A stretch of 64,000 bases of DNA from Pseudorhodoferax sp. Leaf265 (GTDB taxonomy: Bacteria > Pseudomonadota > Gammaproteobacteria > Burkholderiales > Burkholderiaceae_C). Of the stretch, positions 25,102 to 33,241 are shown one piece after another. How positions within the stretch are numbered: the first letter of the stretch is position 1; each line of letters begins with the position of its first letter. The translations under genes and the position numbers were made by a program. The stretch covers positions 1 through 64,000 of the forward strand of contig NZ_LMMT01000010.1 in assembly GCF_001422365.1 (NCBI RefSeq), read 5' to 3'. The notes beneath the pieces are model-generated. The model saw nothing but the letters and a program-made list of their open reading frames with translations. It did not search any database and was not told the origin of the DNA.

Positions 25102-26549
25102 GCTTGCATCTCCTGCACCGGCACGGCACTCTGCCCCGTGCGCATGAAGTGCTCGGACAGCTGCGCCAGCGCGCAGGAGGCCAGGCGTGCGCGCTCGTCG
25201 TCGGCGCGGCTGGTCAGCATCACGGGCACCTTGGCGCCGACCACCAGACCGGCCGAATGCGCCATGGAGACGAAGGTCAGCTGCTTGGCCAGCATGTTGC
25301 CGGCCTCGATGTTGGGCACCACCAGCACCTGGGCCGCACCGGCCACGGGCGAGGCCAGCTTCTTCACGCGCGCGGCGCCCGCGTCGATGGCGTTGTCCAT
25401 GGCCAGCGGTCCGTCGACGATGCCACCCGTGATCTGGCCGCGTTCGGCCATCTTGGCGATGATGGCCGCGTCCATGGACGAAGGGATCGCCAGGTTCACC
25501 GTCTCCACGGCCGACAGCAGCGCCACGCGCGGGCAGGCCACGCCACAGGCGCGCGCCAGGTCGATCGCGTTCTGCGTGATGTCGACCTTGGTCGGCAGGT
25601 CAGGCGCCACGTTGATGGCTGCATCGGTGATGAACAGCGGGTAGGCCAGCGTGGCCACGTCGAGCGCGAACACGTGCGAGATCCGGCGGCCGGTGCGCAG
25701 CCCACCGTCCTTCTTGACCACCTGGGCCAGCAACTCGTCGGAATGCAGGTTGCCCTTCATGATGGCGCGCACACGCTGCGTGTGCACCATCTCCACGGCG
25801 TAGCGGGCGGCCTGGCCCGCGCCGGGCACGTCGAACACCGGCAGCCCGTCCAGCGTTGCGCCGAGCGACTGCGCAGCCGCCAGGATGCGGGCCCGGTCGC
25901 CGATCAGCAGCGGCGCGATCAGCCCACGCCGCCAGGCCAGCAGCGCGCCACCGAGCGCGTTGGCATCGTCGGGGCAGACCACGGCGGTGGGCATGGGCGT
26001 CAGCGCGGCGGCGGCGTCGATCAGCCGCGTGAAGTGGTCGTGCGCGTCCAGCAACACGGCCGGCAGCTCGCGCGCGCCGGTCACCACGCGCTGCGTGGGC
26101 GCATCCACGCGCACCGGGCCGCTGGCGATCAGGCGGCCATCGGCATGGCGCACCTCGGTGTCGAACAGCACGGCCGGTGCGGCCAGCTTCTCGACCACGC
26201 GCACAGAAACCTGCAGCGCATCGCCCAGGCGTGCCGGTTCACCGAAGGCCATCTGCGCGTCGCGGTAGCGCGTGCCGGTGCCAGGCAGCACGTTGCCCAG
26301 CACGCTGGAGACCAGCGAGGCGATCCACATCGATGGCACGAAGCAGTCGTCCACGCCGTCACCGTCCAGGTCCATCGCCTGGCCCGGCGTGGTCATGGGG
26401 TTCAGGTTGCCCGAGGCGTGGGCGAACAGGTACAGGTCGCGCTCGGTCACGCTGCGCTGGATGCTGGCGGACTCGCCCACGCGCAGTTCGTCCCAGGTGC
26501 GGTTGGCGCGGCTGCCGGCAGGCAGCGGCAGGTCGGCCGGCGCGTTCAT
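25098..26549 (-). CDS. Bifunctional enoyl-CoA hydratase / phosphate acetyl(butyryl)transferase
   Basis: A 483-residue fusion. Residues about 10-150 form a MaoC-like hot-dog hydratase domain (ASIQRSVTERDLYLFAHASGNLNP, FVPSMWIASLVSSVLG). Residues about 165-470 form a PTA/PTB phosphotransacylase domain (AIMKGNLHSDELLAQVVKK, GRRISHVFALD, FITDAAINVAPDL, ITGGIVDGPLAMDNAI, LVVPNIEAGNML). The fusion type is known from Proteobacteria. It would convert acyl-CoA to acyl-phosphate; the hydratase substrate is probably a short (R)-3-hydroxyacyl/enoyl-CoA. ATGA overlaps on both sides place it in one operon with DUF3141 and ackA. Confidence 0.93.
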   Translation of the reverse strand: MNAPADLPLPAGSRANRTWDELRVGESASIQRSVTERDLYLFAHASGNLNPMTTPGQAMDLDGDGVDDCFVPSMWIASLVSSVLGNVLPGTGTRYRDAQMAFGEPARLGDALQVSVRVVEKLAAPAVLFDTEVRHADGRLIASGPVRVDAPTQRVVTGARELPAVLLDAHDHFTRLIDAAAALTPMPTAVVCPDDANALGGALLAWRRGLIAPLLIGDRARILAAAQSLGATLDGLPVFDVPGAGQAARYAVEMVHTQRVRAIMKGNLHSDELLAQVVKKDGGLRTGRRISHVFALDVATLAYPLFITDAAINVAPDLPTKVDITQNAIDLARACGVACPRVALLSAVETVNLAIPSSMDAAIIAKMAERGQITGGIVDGPLAMDNAIDAGAARVKKLASPVAGAAQVLVVPNIEAGNMLAKQLTFVSMAHSAGLVVGAKVPVMLTSRADDERARLASCALAQLSEHFMRTGQSAVPVQEMQA

Positions 26550-28960
26550 GCCGTGGCCTTCGCGCGGGCGGTCCGGCGCCGGGTGGGCGGCGGTGCGGGG
26601 CTGTCCTCGTCGGACTCATCGCCTTCGTCGTGGACGATGGGCGCGGCCAGCGGCAGGCGCAGCAGCGCCTCGAAGCGCTGCAGCAGGTCCTGGGCTGCAG
26701 CATGCGCGGCCGCGTGCTGGCTGGGACCCTCGCCCATGACGGCGTGCACGGCAGCCAGCGCATCGCGGCGCTCGGCCTCCGTGTCCAGCAGCAGCGGCAG
26801 CGTGGCCAGCGCCTGCTCGGGTTCGAACTCGATGGCGATGGACTGCTGGTAGACCACGCGGCCCCAGGCCTCCTCGTCCATGCGCGCGAACTCGGCCGTG
26901 GCGCGGTAGGTCTGCAGCCGCTCCAGGCGCGAGCGGCGCAGGTAGCCGCGGGCCTTGGCCATCAGCAGCAGCATGCGCACCGTGCCTTCGACCGCGCCGC
27001 CGACGGCCATGCCGTCCAGCGCCGCGCGCACATCGGGCAGCGCACGCAGGTCCTCGCGGCGCTGCGCGTCGCGCTGCGTCAGCGCGGGTGCCGCCAGGCG
27101 CTGCACCGCGGGCGCGCCGTAGAGCAGGTGGAACAGCAGCTCGTTGCGGCCATCGCGCAGGTCGCGGTACAGGTTCAGCTGCTGCTCCAGCAGCTTCGCG
27201 CCCATGCGCTCCCAGGCCAGGAAGGGGTTGGAGGGGTCGACCGGCGCGCGCTGCGCGCGGGCCTGCTCGGCCAGCCGGGCCACGGGTCCCATCAGCGGGT
27301 TGCGGTCGGAGCAGGCCACGCGGCGCGCGCGCAGCGGCTGCACGGCGCGAAAGGCCTGGGCCGCCCGCGGCGTGACCGCCGCACGCACGAGCGGGCGCAG
27401 CGTCGTCTCGTACACCTGGGTGCCGAGCTCGGACAGCCGCGCCACAGAGGCGAACTGCGCTTCTTCGTCGCGGCCGTCGTCGAACGCCAGGATGTCCTCG
27501 ATCTCGCGCGGCTCGAAGCGGATGCGCACGCGCTCCTCGTCGTCCAGCCGCATCTCGTACAGGCCGGGCGGCAGCGCCTCGAGCGCGGCCATCACGTCGG
27601 TGATGGCGTCGTGCTCGCGGCCGGCGACCTTGGCCGAGACGAAGATCCCCAGGTGTCCGATGTCGGCATGCACCATGTAGACGATGCGCTGGCCATGGGC
27701 GCGGATCTCGTCGGCGTCGGCATACAGGTCGGCGATCCAGTTCAGCGCCTGCGGCGGCGGTGTGATGTTGTCGCCCTCGGAGGCGAACACCACGATGGGC
27801 GAGCGGATCCTGCGCAGGTCGATGCGCTCACCACCGAGCTCGGCCTCGCCGCGCGCGAGCTTGTTGCCCACGAACAGGTTCTCCACGATCCAGCGGATCT
27901 CGGCCTCGGTCATCAGGAAGAAGCCGCCCCACCAGCGCTCGAACTCGAGGAAGCGTTCTGCTTCCGTGTCCACGTTGGCGTAGAGGTGGTAGACCTTCTT
28001 GAACAGGCTGTTGGCCGGGTTCAGGCCCTCGAAGTTGGCGACCAGGGCCGAGCCGTCGAAGATGCCGTCGCCCAGGTCCGACAGCAGCAGCGCCGGCAGC
28101 GCACCGCCGCGCAGGCCGCCGACGTAGCGCATCGGGTTCTGCCCGGTCTTTCCGGCCCAGTAGGACATGGGCGCACCGTTGATGACGACCGGGCCGACCA
28201 GCTCGGGCCGGGAGGCGGCCAACAGCATGGTGGCCCAGCCGCCCTGGCAGTTGCCGACCACGGCCGGCCGGTACGCCCCGGGGTGGCGCGCGGCGATCTC
28301 GGACAGGAACAGCAGCTCGGCATCGCGCACGTCGGCCAGGGTCTGGCCCGGCTCGGGCACGGGGCGGAATGCGACGAAGTAGACCGGGTGGCCGTTCTTG
28401 AAGGCCGCGCCAACCTGGCTGTCGGCCTTGAAGCCGCCGATGCCGGCGCCGTGGCCCGCGCGCGGGTCCACGATCATGAACGGGCGCTTGTCTTCGTCCA
28501 CCACCACGCCGGCGGGCGGCACCACGCGCAGCAGCTGGTAGTTCACGGGGCGCGGCAGCGTGGCGCCGTCCAGCACGAGTTCGTGGTCGAAGTCCAGCAC
28601 CGGCGGCATGCCGGCGGCCTCGTGTTCGAGGAAGGTGTTGCCGCGGCGGCGCAGCGTGTCCAGCAACAGCAGCTGGCGCTGGGTGGCATCGCGCCAGTAG
28701 TCCTGCCATTGCGCGGCCAGCGCGGCGCCATCGGCCGGCGGCTGCCACAGCGAAGCGAACAGCTGCTGCATGCCCTGCGCCAGCGCGCCCAGCCCGGCCT
28801 GGGCCTGCTGCGCCTGGCGTTCGGCCAGGCGGCCGATCTGCGCGCCGAAGGCCCGCTGGCCGTCCCAGGCGGCGCGTGCGTTGTCGGCCTGTTGCTGCCA
28901 GTGCGCGCCGTGGGCGAGCCAGGGGTTGGAGAACGGAACCGGCGATGTCGGCAAAGGCAT
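26546..28960 (-). CDS. DUF3141 alpha/beta-hydrolase protein with a PhaC-like catalytic triad
   Basis: An 804-residue cytoplasmic protein of the DUF3141 family. The middle holds an alpha/beta-hydrolase fold: nucleophile elbow GNCQGG (Cys238), acid loop EGDNITPP (Asp397) and HADIGHLG (His436). This Cys-Asp-His order and the GxCxGG box match polyhydroxyalkanoate synthases rather than ordinary serine lipases. A ~100-residue helical N-terminus and a ~300-residue helical C-terminal extension have no function I know. First gene of an operon with the MaoC-Pta fusion and acetate kinase (4-bp overlap), suggesting a role in hydroxyacyl-CoA or polyester metabolism. Actual reaction unproven. Confidence 0.88.
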   Translation of the reverse strand: MPLPTSPVPFSNPWLAHGAHWQQQADNARAAWDGQRAFGAQIGRLAERQAQQAQAGLGALAQGMQQLFASLWQPPADGAALAAQWQDYWRDATQRQLLLLDTLRRRGNTFLEHEAAGMPPVLDFDHELVLDGATLPRPVNYQLLRVVPPAGVVVDEDKRPFMIVDPRAGHGAGIGGFKADSQVGAAFKNGHPVYFVAFRPVPEPGQTLADVRDAELLFLSEIAARHPGAYRPAVVGNCQGGWATMLLAASRPELVGPVVINGAPMSYWAGKTGQNPMRYVGGLRGGALPALLLSDLGDGIFDGSALVANFEGLNPANSLFKKVYHLYANVDTEAERFLEFERWWGGFFLMTEAEIRWIVENLFVGNKLARGEAELGGERIDLRRIRSPIVVFASEGDNITPPPQALNWIADLYADADEIRAHGQRIVYMVHADIGHLGIFVSAKVAGREHDAITDVMAALEALPPGLYEMRLDDEERVRIRFEPREIEDILAFDDGRDEEAQFASVARLSELGTQVYETTLRPLVRAAVTPRAAQAFRAVQPLRARRVACSDRNPLMGPVARLAEQARAQRAPVDPSNPFLAWERMGAKLLEQQLNLYRDLRDGRNELLFHLLYGAPAVQRLAAPALTQRDAQRREDLRALPDVRAALDGMAVGGAVEGTVRMLLLMAKARGYLRRSRLERLQTYRATAEFARMDEEAWGRVVYQQSIAIEFEPEQALATLPLLLDTEAERRDALAAVHAVMGEGPSQHAAAHAAAQDLLQRFEALLRLPLAAPIVHDEGDESDEDSPAPPPTRRRTARAKATA

Positions 28961-28990
28961 GGTGTGCGTCCTGGAGGCAAGCGTTGAGGA

Positions 28991-29013
28991 AAGGCCGGCA
29001 GGGGACCGGCCTT
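28991..29013. terminator. GC-rich hairpin upstream of the DUF3141 operon
   Basis: AAGGCCGG (28991-28998) and CCGGCCTT (29006-29013) form a perfect 8-bp stem with a 7-nt loop. It lies 30 bp before the DUF3141 start on the minus strand, in its probable 5' leader. No T-run follows on either strand, so a leader hairpin or a weak additional terminator after the pstS-like gene are both possible. Confidence 0.4.
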
Positions 29014-29073
29014 GCGCCGAACCAGCATAGGAAGCGCACTTGACAGCGGCGTGTCGGTGCCGCGCCGAAGAAA

Positions 29074-29098
29074 AACGGCGCCGGAAACCGGCGCCGTT
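29074..29098 (-). terminator. Rho-independent terminator of the Na/Pi - pstS operon
   Basis: A perfect 11-bp stem (AACGGCGCCGG at 29074-29084, CCGGCGCCGTT at 29088-29098) with an AAA loop. On the minus strand it is followed by TTTTTCTTC. It lies 20 bp after the pstS-like stop codon. Confidence 0.85.
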
Positions 29099-29117
29099 GC
29101 ACGCGGAGCGCGGCCGC

Positions 29118-30212
29118 CTACAGCGGGGCAGCGCGTGCGGCCAGCGTCTCGCGCACAGTGCCGATCACGGCCACCGGCAGCGGCACGTAGCCCAGTTGTT
29201 CGGCCGCGAGCCGGCCCTCGACCAGCGCCCAGTCGAAGAAGGCCAGCGTGCGCTGCTGGCGGCCACTGCGCAGGTTGTCGCGCATGAGGCCGAACACCGT
29301 GGCCACGACGGGGTAGCTGGCGACACCGGGGCTGTCGACCAGCACCTGGTCGAAGTCGCGCGCGGCGTCCCAGCGTGCGGACTGCGCGGCCTCGGCAGCC
29401 GCCGCGGCCGAGGGCGCCACGAAGGCGCCGGCTGCGTTGCGCAGCGCCACCACCGTGAGTCCGGCCTGGCGCGCCTGCACGGCGTCCAGGTAGCCCAGGG
29501 CATTGGGCGTGCGGCGCAGCGCCTCGGCCATGCCGGAGCTGCCACGCACGCCGCGGCCCACGGGCCAGCGCACCTGCGCGTCGGCACCGGCCTTGGCACG
29601 CCAGTCGGCGCTCTGGCCGGCCAGGTAGTGCGTCAGCGTGTAGGTGGTACCGGAACCGTCGCTGCGGCCGACCACGGCAATCGCCGCGTCGGGCAGCGCC
29701 AGCTGCGGGTTCAGCGCGCGGATGGCGGCGTCGTTCCAACGCTGGATGCGGCCCAGGTAGATGTCGGCCAGCACCGGGCCGGACAGGCGCAACTCGCCGC
29801 GCAGGCCCGGCAGGTTGGCCGCCACGGCGATGCTGCCCAGCACGATGGGGAACTGCACCAGGCGCTGGCGCCTGAGTTCGGCCGACGACAGCGGCACCTC
29901 GCTGAGCGCGAAGTCCACCGCGCCGGCACGCAGCCGCGCCATGCCGGCCAGCGAGCCGACCGGCTCGTAGTCCAGCGCGGCACCGTTCATGTCGTCGTCC
30001 AGCCCGGCGTTGGGCGTGGCGTGGGCGATGCCGCCGGCCAGGTGGTGGCGGTACTCGCGCACCCAGCGCGCGGCCAGCGGATGGACGAAGGTGGAGCCGG
30101 CGCCCTGCAGGCCGGCGCGGCCGAACTCATCTTGCGTCTGGGCCATGGCCGGCGCCAGCGCCGCGCCCAGGAGGGCGGCCAGCGCGATGCGGCGCGAAGG
30201 CAGCGTGCGCAT
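29118..30212 (-). CDS. PstS-like phosphate-binding protein
   Basis: A 364-residue periplasmic substrate-binding protein with a signal peptide (RRIALAALLGAALAPAMAQ). Phosphate-binding motifs include GAGSTFVHPLAARW near residue 37 and GRSDGSGTTYTLTHYL near 190, as in PstS. It starts 5 bp after the Na/Pi cotransporter gene, with no pstC, pstA or pstB nearby, so it is an orphan. It may feed the chromosomal Pst transporter, or capture phosphate at low supply in concert with the cotransporter. A strong terminator follows. Confidence 0.88.
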   Translation of the reverse strand: MRTLPSRRIALAALLGAALAPAMAQTQDEFGRAGLQGAGSTFVHPLAARWVREYRHHLAGGIAHATPNAGLDDDMNGAALDYEPVGSLAGMARLRAGAVDFALSEVPLSSAELRRQRLVQFPIVLGSIAVAANLPGLRGELRLSGPVLADIYLGRIQRWNDAAIRALNPQLALPDAAIAVVGRSDGSGTTYTLTHYLAGQSADWRAKAGADAQVRWPVGRGVRGSSGMAEALRRTPNALGYLDAVQARQAGLTVVALRNAAGAFVAPSAAAAAEAAQSARWDAARDFDQVLVDSPGVASYPVVATVFGLMRDNLRSGRQQRTLAFFDWALVEGRLAAEQLGYVPLPVAVIGTVRETLAARAAPL

Positions 30213-30217
30213 GGCGC

Positions 30218-31921
30218 TCACCCTGCCACCGGCACGGACTGCGTGCGCAGGCCGGCAGCACCCGGGCGGCTCTCGAAGCGGCCGAGGTCGCGCGAGACCG
30301 ACAGGCGCTCGCTGAAGATGCGCTCGACCAGGAAAAAGGCGCGCTCGGCGCTGCCCAGCAGCGCCAGGATGGCGCCGCGCTCGTCCCACGACAGGCCCTG
30401 GCCCAGGTCCAGCGCACGCTTGCGCAGCGCCAGCAGCTGCGGTGCGTTGTCTTCCTGCACGTTGCCGCCGAGTTCGCCGCGCGTGACGCGCTTGGCGACG
30501 GCCGCATCGACCAGGCCCAGCAGTTCGTCGACCAGCGGCCTGGCCTGCGCCGAGAACACCTGCCGTTCCACGCGGCGGCTGATCTGGTACAGCGCCTCGC
30601 CCAGGCTCGCGCTGAAGTCCTCTTCCTCGATCAGGCTGGCCAGCAGGTCGGCCTTGGCCGGAGTCTGGTCGGGCGTCAGCATGGCGGCGGTGTAGCTGCG
30701 GATCTCGCGGTTCAGCGTGTCCAGCGCCTTGTAGTGCGCGTCGATGTCCGAGGGCACCGTCGCCACGCCGCGCGACACGGCCATCATGAGGCCCGCGCCT
30801 TCCACGTAGCGGGCCAGTTCCTTCTGCACCGAGACCACGCCGGCATTGAAGTCGCCCTGGGCCTTGCGGTCCAGGTGGCGCGGCATGGAGTAGTCCTCCA
30901 GCTCGTCTTCCTTGGTCGCACCGACGCGCGAGAGCACGCGCTCGAACACGCCGATGAACGGGAACAGCAGCGCCGTGTTGAAGATGTTGAAGCCGATCGA
31001 GTAGATGCCCACGGCCACCGGCACCATGGGGTAAGTCTCCTTGCCATCGGCCAGCGCCATCTGCGCCGGGTTCATGCCGAACAGGCCCATGCCCCACTGC
31101 AGCAGGTCCATGGACAGGAAGAACAGCGGGAACATCACCGCCACGCCGAGGAAGTTGAACGAGATGTGCGCATAGGCCGCGCGCTTGGCGTTCTTGGTCA
31201 GGTTCAGCGAGGCCATCCACGAGGTGATGGTGGTGCCCAGGTCGGCGCCCAGCGAGAAGGCCACGGCCGTCTGCCAGTCCAGGATGCCGGCAGCGCCCAG
31301 GCCCATCACGATGCCGATGGTGGCCGAGGACGAGTGGATCATGGCCGTGATGCCGGCGGCGGTCAGCACGCAGATCGCCAGGCCCGAGTAGCTGGTGGCG
31401 TTCAGGCTGGAGATCGCGCTCATGACTTCGGGCATGGCGCGCAGCGGCTTCAAGCCACCAGTGAGCAGGTTCAGGCCGTAGAAGATCAGCGAGAAGCCGA
31501 CGATGGTCAGCGCGATGTTGGTGGTCTTGGGACTCTTGGCGAACACGTAGACCAGGCCGAAGATGCCCGCCGTGATGAGGCCCAGCGGCCCCAGCGGCAG
31601 CGCGATCAGCCCGTTGCCCAGCGTGGTGCCGATGTTGGCGCCCATGATCACGCTGATGGCCGGGCGCAGGCCCACCACGCCGGCGTTGACCAGGCCCACG
31701 ACCATCACCGTCATCGCGGTGCTGGACTGCAGCACGCCGGTGATCAGCGTGCCGGCCGCCAGGCCCTTGATGGGCGTGCCGGCGATCTTGGCCAGCAGCG
31801 CGCGCATGCGGTGCACCGCGAGGTTGTGGATGCCGTCGGACATGAATTCCAGGCCCAGCATGAAGATCCCGAGCCCGCCGAAGACGGGCACGAGGATCTC
31901 TCGAAAGATATCGACTTGCAT
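30218..31921 (-). CDS. Na/Pi cotransporter family protein
   Basis: A 567-residue protein of the NptA/YjbB (SLC34-like) family: two inverted transmembrane repeats carrying QSSTA-type motifs (VLQSSTAMTVMVVGLVNAG near 64 and MIHSSSATIGIVMGLG near 200), about eight to nine helices, then a cytoplasmic PhoU-like helical domain (about 350-560). Family members move phosphate with sodium; bacterial YjbB mostly exports phosphate. Cotranscribed with the pstS-like gene. A partial Pho-box-like repeat lies upstream at 32020-32037. Confidence 0.92.
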   Translation of the reverse strand: MQVDIFREILVPVFGGLGIFMLGLEFMSDGIHNLAVHRMRALLAKIAGTPIKGLAAGTLITGVLQSSTAMTVMVVGLVNAGVVGLRPAISVIMGANIGTTLGNGLIALPLGPLGLITAGIFGLVYVFAKSPKTTNIALTIVGFSLIFYGLNLLTGGLKPLRAMPEVMSAISSLNATSYSGLAICVLTAAGITAMIHSSSATIGIVMGLGAAGILDWQTAVAFSLGADLGTTITSWMASLNLTKNAKRAAYAHISFNFLGVAVMFPLFFLSMDLLQWGMGLFGMNPAQMALADGKETYPMVPVAVGIYSIGFNIFNTALLFPFIGVFERVLSRVGATKEDELEDYSMPRHLDRKAQGDFNAGVVSVQKELARYVEGAGLMMAVSRGVATVPSDIDAHYKALDTLNREIRSYTAAMLTPDQTPAKADLLASLIEEEDFSASLGEALYQISRRVERQVFSAQARPLVDELLGLVDAAVAKRVTRGELGGNVQEDNAPQLLALRKRALDLGQGLSWDERGAILALLGSAERAFFLVERIFSERLSVSRDLGRFESRPGAAGLRTQSVPVAG

Positions 31922-32019
31922 ATGAGGTGTAGGTGTTGGCTGAGGGACTGAGCCGTCCGGCGATCTCCAGCCCCCCGCCGGTCGGAACGAAGAGGACCGG
32001 GCAAGATTACGGACCGTTC

Positions 32020-32037
32020 ATGTCGTCTACATGACAA
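32020..32037 (-). promoter_or_regulatory. Weak Pho-box-like repeat upstream of the Na/Pi operon
   Basis: On the minus strand, TTGTCAT and ACGACAT are separated by 4 bp, the spacing of PhoB half-sites (CTGTCAT-N4-CTGTCAT). The first half-site matches 6 of 7 bases, the second only 5 of 7. It lies about 100 bp before the cotransporter start. The call is tentative. Confidence 0.35.
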
Positions 32038-32124
32038 CGCGAGCCCGTCACAGCAACTTCACTGTATGCAAAACAGAGCGTCACAGGGCCGACGCGCGGC
32101 CGTCATGCGGCCTGCCGTGCAGCG

Positions 32125-33099
32125 CTACAACCAGCCCGCGCGCCGAAAGCGCCAGTACAGCACGCCGCAGCAGCCCGCCATGAGCGCCAGGCCCGCCGGA
32201 TAGCCCCAGCGCCACTTGAGCTCGGGCATGTGCTCGAAGTTCATGCCCCAGATGGCCGCGAAGGCCGTGCAGACCGCGAAGATCGCGGCCCAGGCCGCCA
32301 GCCGCTTGGTGACCTCGCTGTCCTCGATCGCGACCATGGACAGGTTCACCTGGATCGCCGTGGCGATGGTGTCGCGCACCGCGTCGATGGAGGCGTTGAT
32401 GCGCGCCAGGTGGTCCACCACGTCGCGGAAGTAGTCCTGCGCGCCCGCGCAGACCGGTGGCACGCGGCCGCCGTGCAGCCGGCCCACGCCTTCGAGCAGC
32501 GGCGCCACGGCGCGCTTGAGCGTGATGGCGCGCTGCTTGAGCGCGTACAGCTGCTCGATGCTGGCGCGCGCCGCGCCCTTGGTGAAGATGCGCTGCTCGA
32601 TGCCCTCGAGCTCGACCTCCAGCGCGTCGATGACCGGGAAGTAGCGGTCGACCACGGCGTCCAGCAGTGCGTAGAGCACGAAGCCCGCGCCATGGCGCAG
32701 CAGCTCGGGCTCGCGCTCGCAGCGCTCGCGCACGCCCAGGAAGCCCAGGCGGCTGCGGTTGCGCACCGACAGCACGTAGTTGCGGCCCACGAACACGTCG
32801 ACCTCGCCCACGTGCAGTGCCGGCCGCGGGCCCACCGAGGGTTCGACCAGGTGCATCACGGCGAACAGCGAGTCGCCGTACTCCTCGATCTTGGGCCGCT
32901 GGTGGCCGCAGCGCGCGTCCTCGAGCGCGAGCGGGTGCAGGCCGAACTCCTGGCCCATCTCGTCGAGCTCTTCGGGCGTGGCATCGGCCAGCGCCACCCA
33001 GACGAAGCAGCCGGGCCGGTCCAGGTAGTCGCTGATGTCGGCCACCGGGATGTCGGCCAGCTTGGCGCCGGCCGCGTAGGCCGCGCAGTTGATCAGCAT
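32125..33099 (-). CDS. corA: CorA-type divalent cation transporter
   Basis: A 324-residue Mg/Co transporter. A large cytoplasmic N-terminal funnel domain (about 1-265) precedes two C-terminal membrane helices; the first ends in the selectivity motif WGMNFEHMPEL, with GMN intact. The C-terminus is basic (RFRRAGWL). ATG 33099 is preferred over the longer in-frame start at 33201, which would include promoter DNA. Divergent from ppk2 across a region with Pho-box-like repeats on both strands, so both genes may respond to phosphate limitation; polyphosphate and Mg are physiologically linked. Confidence 0.93.
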   Translation of the reverse strand: MLINCAAYAAGAKLADIPVADISDYLDRPGCFVWVALADATPEELDEMGQEFGLHPLALEDARCGHQRPKIEEYGDSLFAVMHLVEPSVGPRPALHVGEVDVFVGRNYVLSVRNRSRLGFLGVRERCEREPELLRHGAGFVLYALLDAVVDRYFPVIDALEVELEGIEQRIFTKGAARASIEQLYALKQRAITLKRAVAPLLEGVGRLHGGRVPPVCAGAQDYFRDVVDHLARINASIDAVRDTIATAIQVNLSMVAIEDSEVTKRLAAWAAIFAVCTAFAAIWGMNFEHMPELKWRWGYPAGLALMAGCCGVLYWRFRRAGWL

Positions 33100-33163
33100 C
33101 GCAACACCTGGTTCCTCTCCGGCATACAGCAGACAAGCGCTCGCGCATTGTTCCGACAGAACG

Positions 33164-33203
33164 GTGACAACGGCGTGACAGCATTGACACGCCGCTGTCA
33201 TAC
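33164..33203. promoter_or_regulatory. Divergent Pho-box-like elements between corA and ppk2
   Basis: Minus strand 33164-33181 reads CTGTCAC-GCCG-TTGTCAC, two 7-bp direct repeats 4 bp apart, close to the PhoB consensus CTGTCAT-N4-CTGTCAT. Plus strand 33184-33201 reads TTGACAC-GCCG-CTGTCAT with the same geometry and even the same spacer. The two form a rough inverted pair pointing at corA and at ppk2. PhoB control of both is the natural inference. Confidence 0.6.
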
Positions 33204-33241
33204 GCCATTCCTAGCATTCCCGTTCCCAAAGGACCCGCACC

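Noticed and set aside
26177-28987. 936-codon plus-strand open frame opposite the DUF3141 gene
   Set aside because: No recognisable domains; it mirrors the codon structure of the real minus-strand gene.
29118-31220. 700-codon minus-strand frame joining pstS to upstream sequence
   Set aside because: Only the last 364 codons are pstS; the earlier part is a frame-shifted reading of the Na/Pi cotransporter gene, not a fusion.
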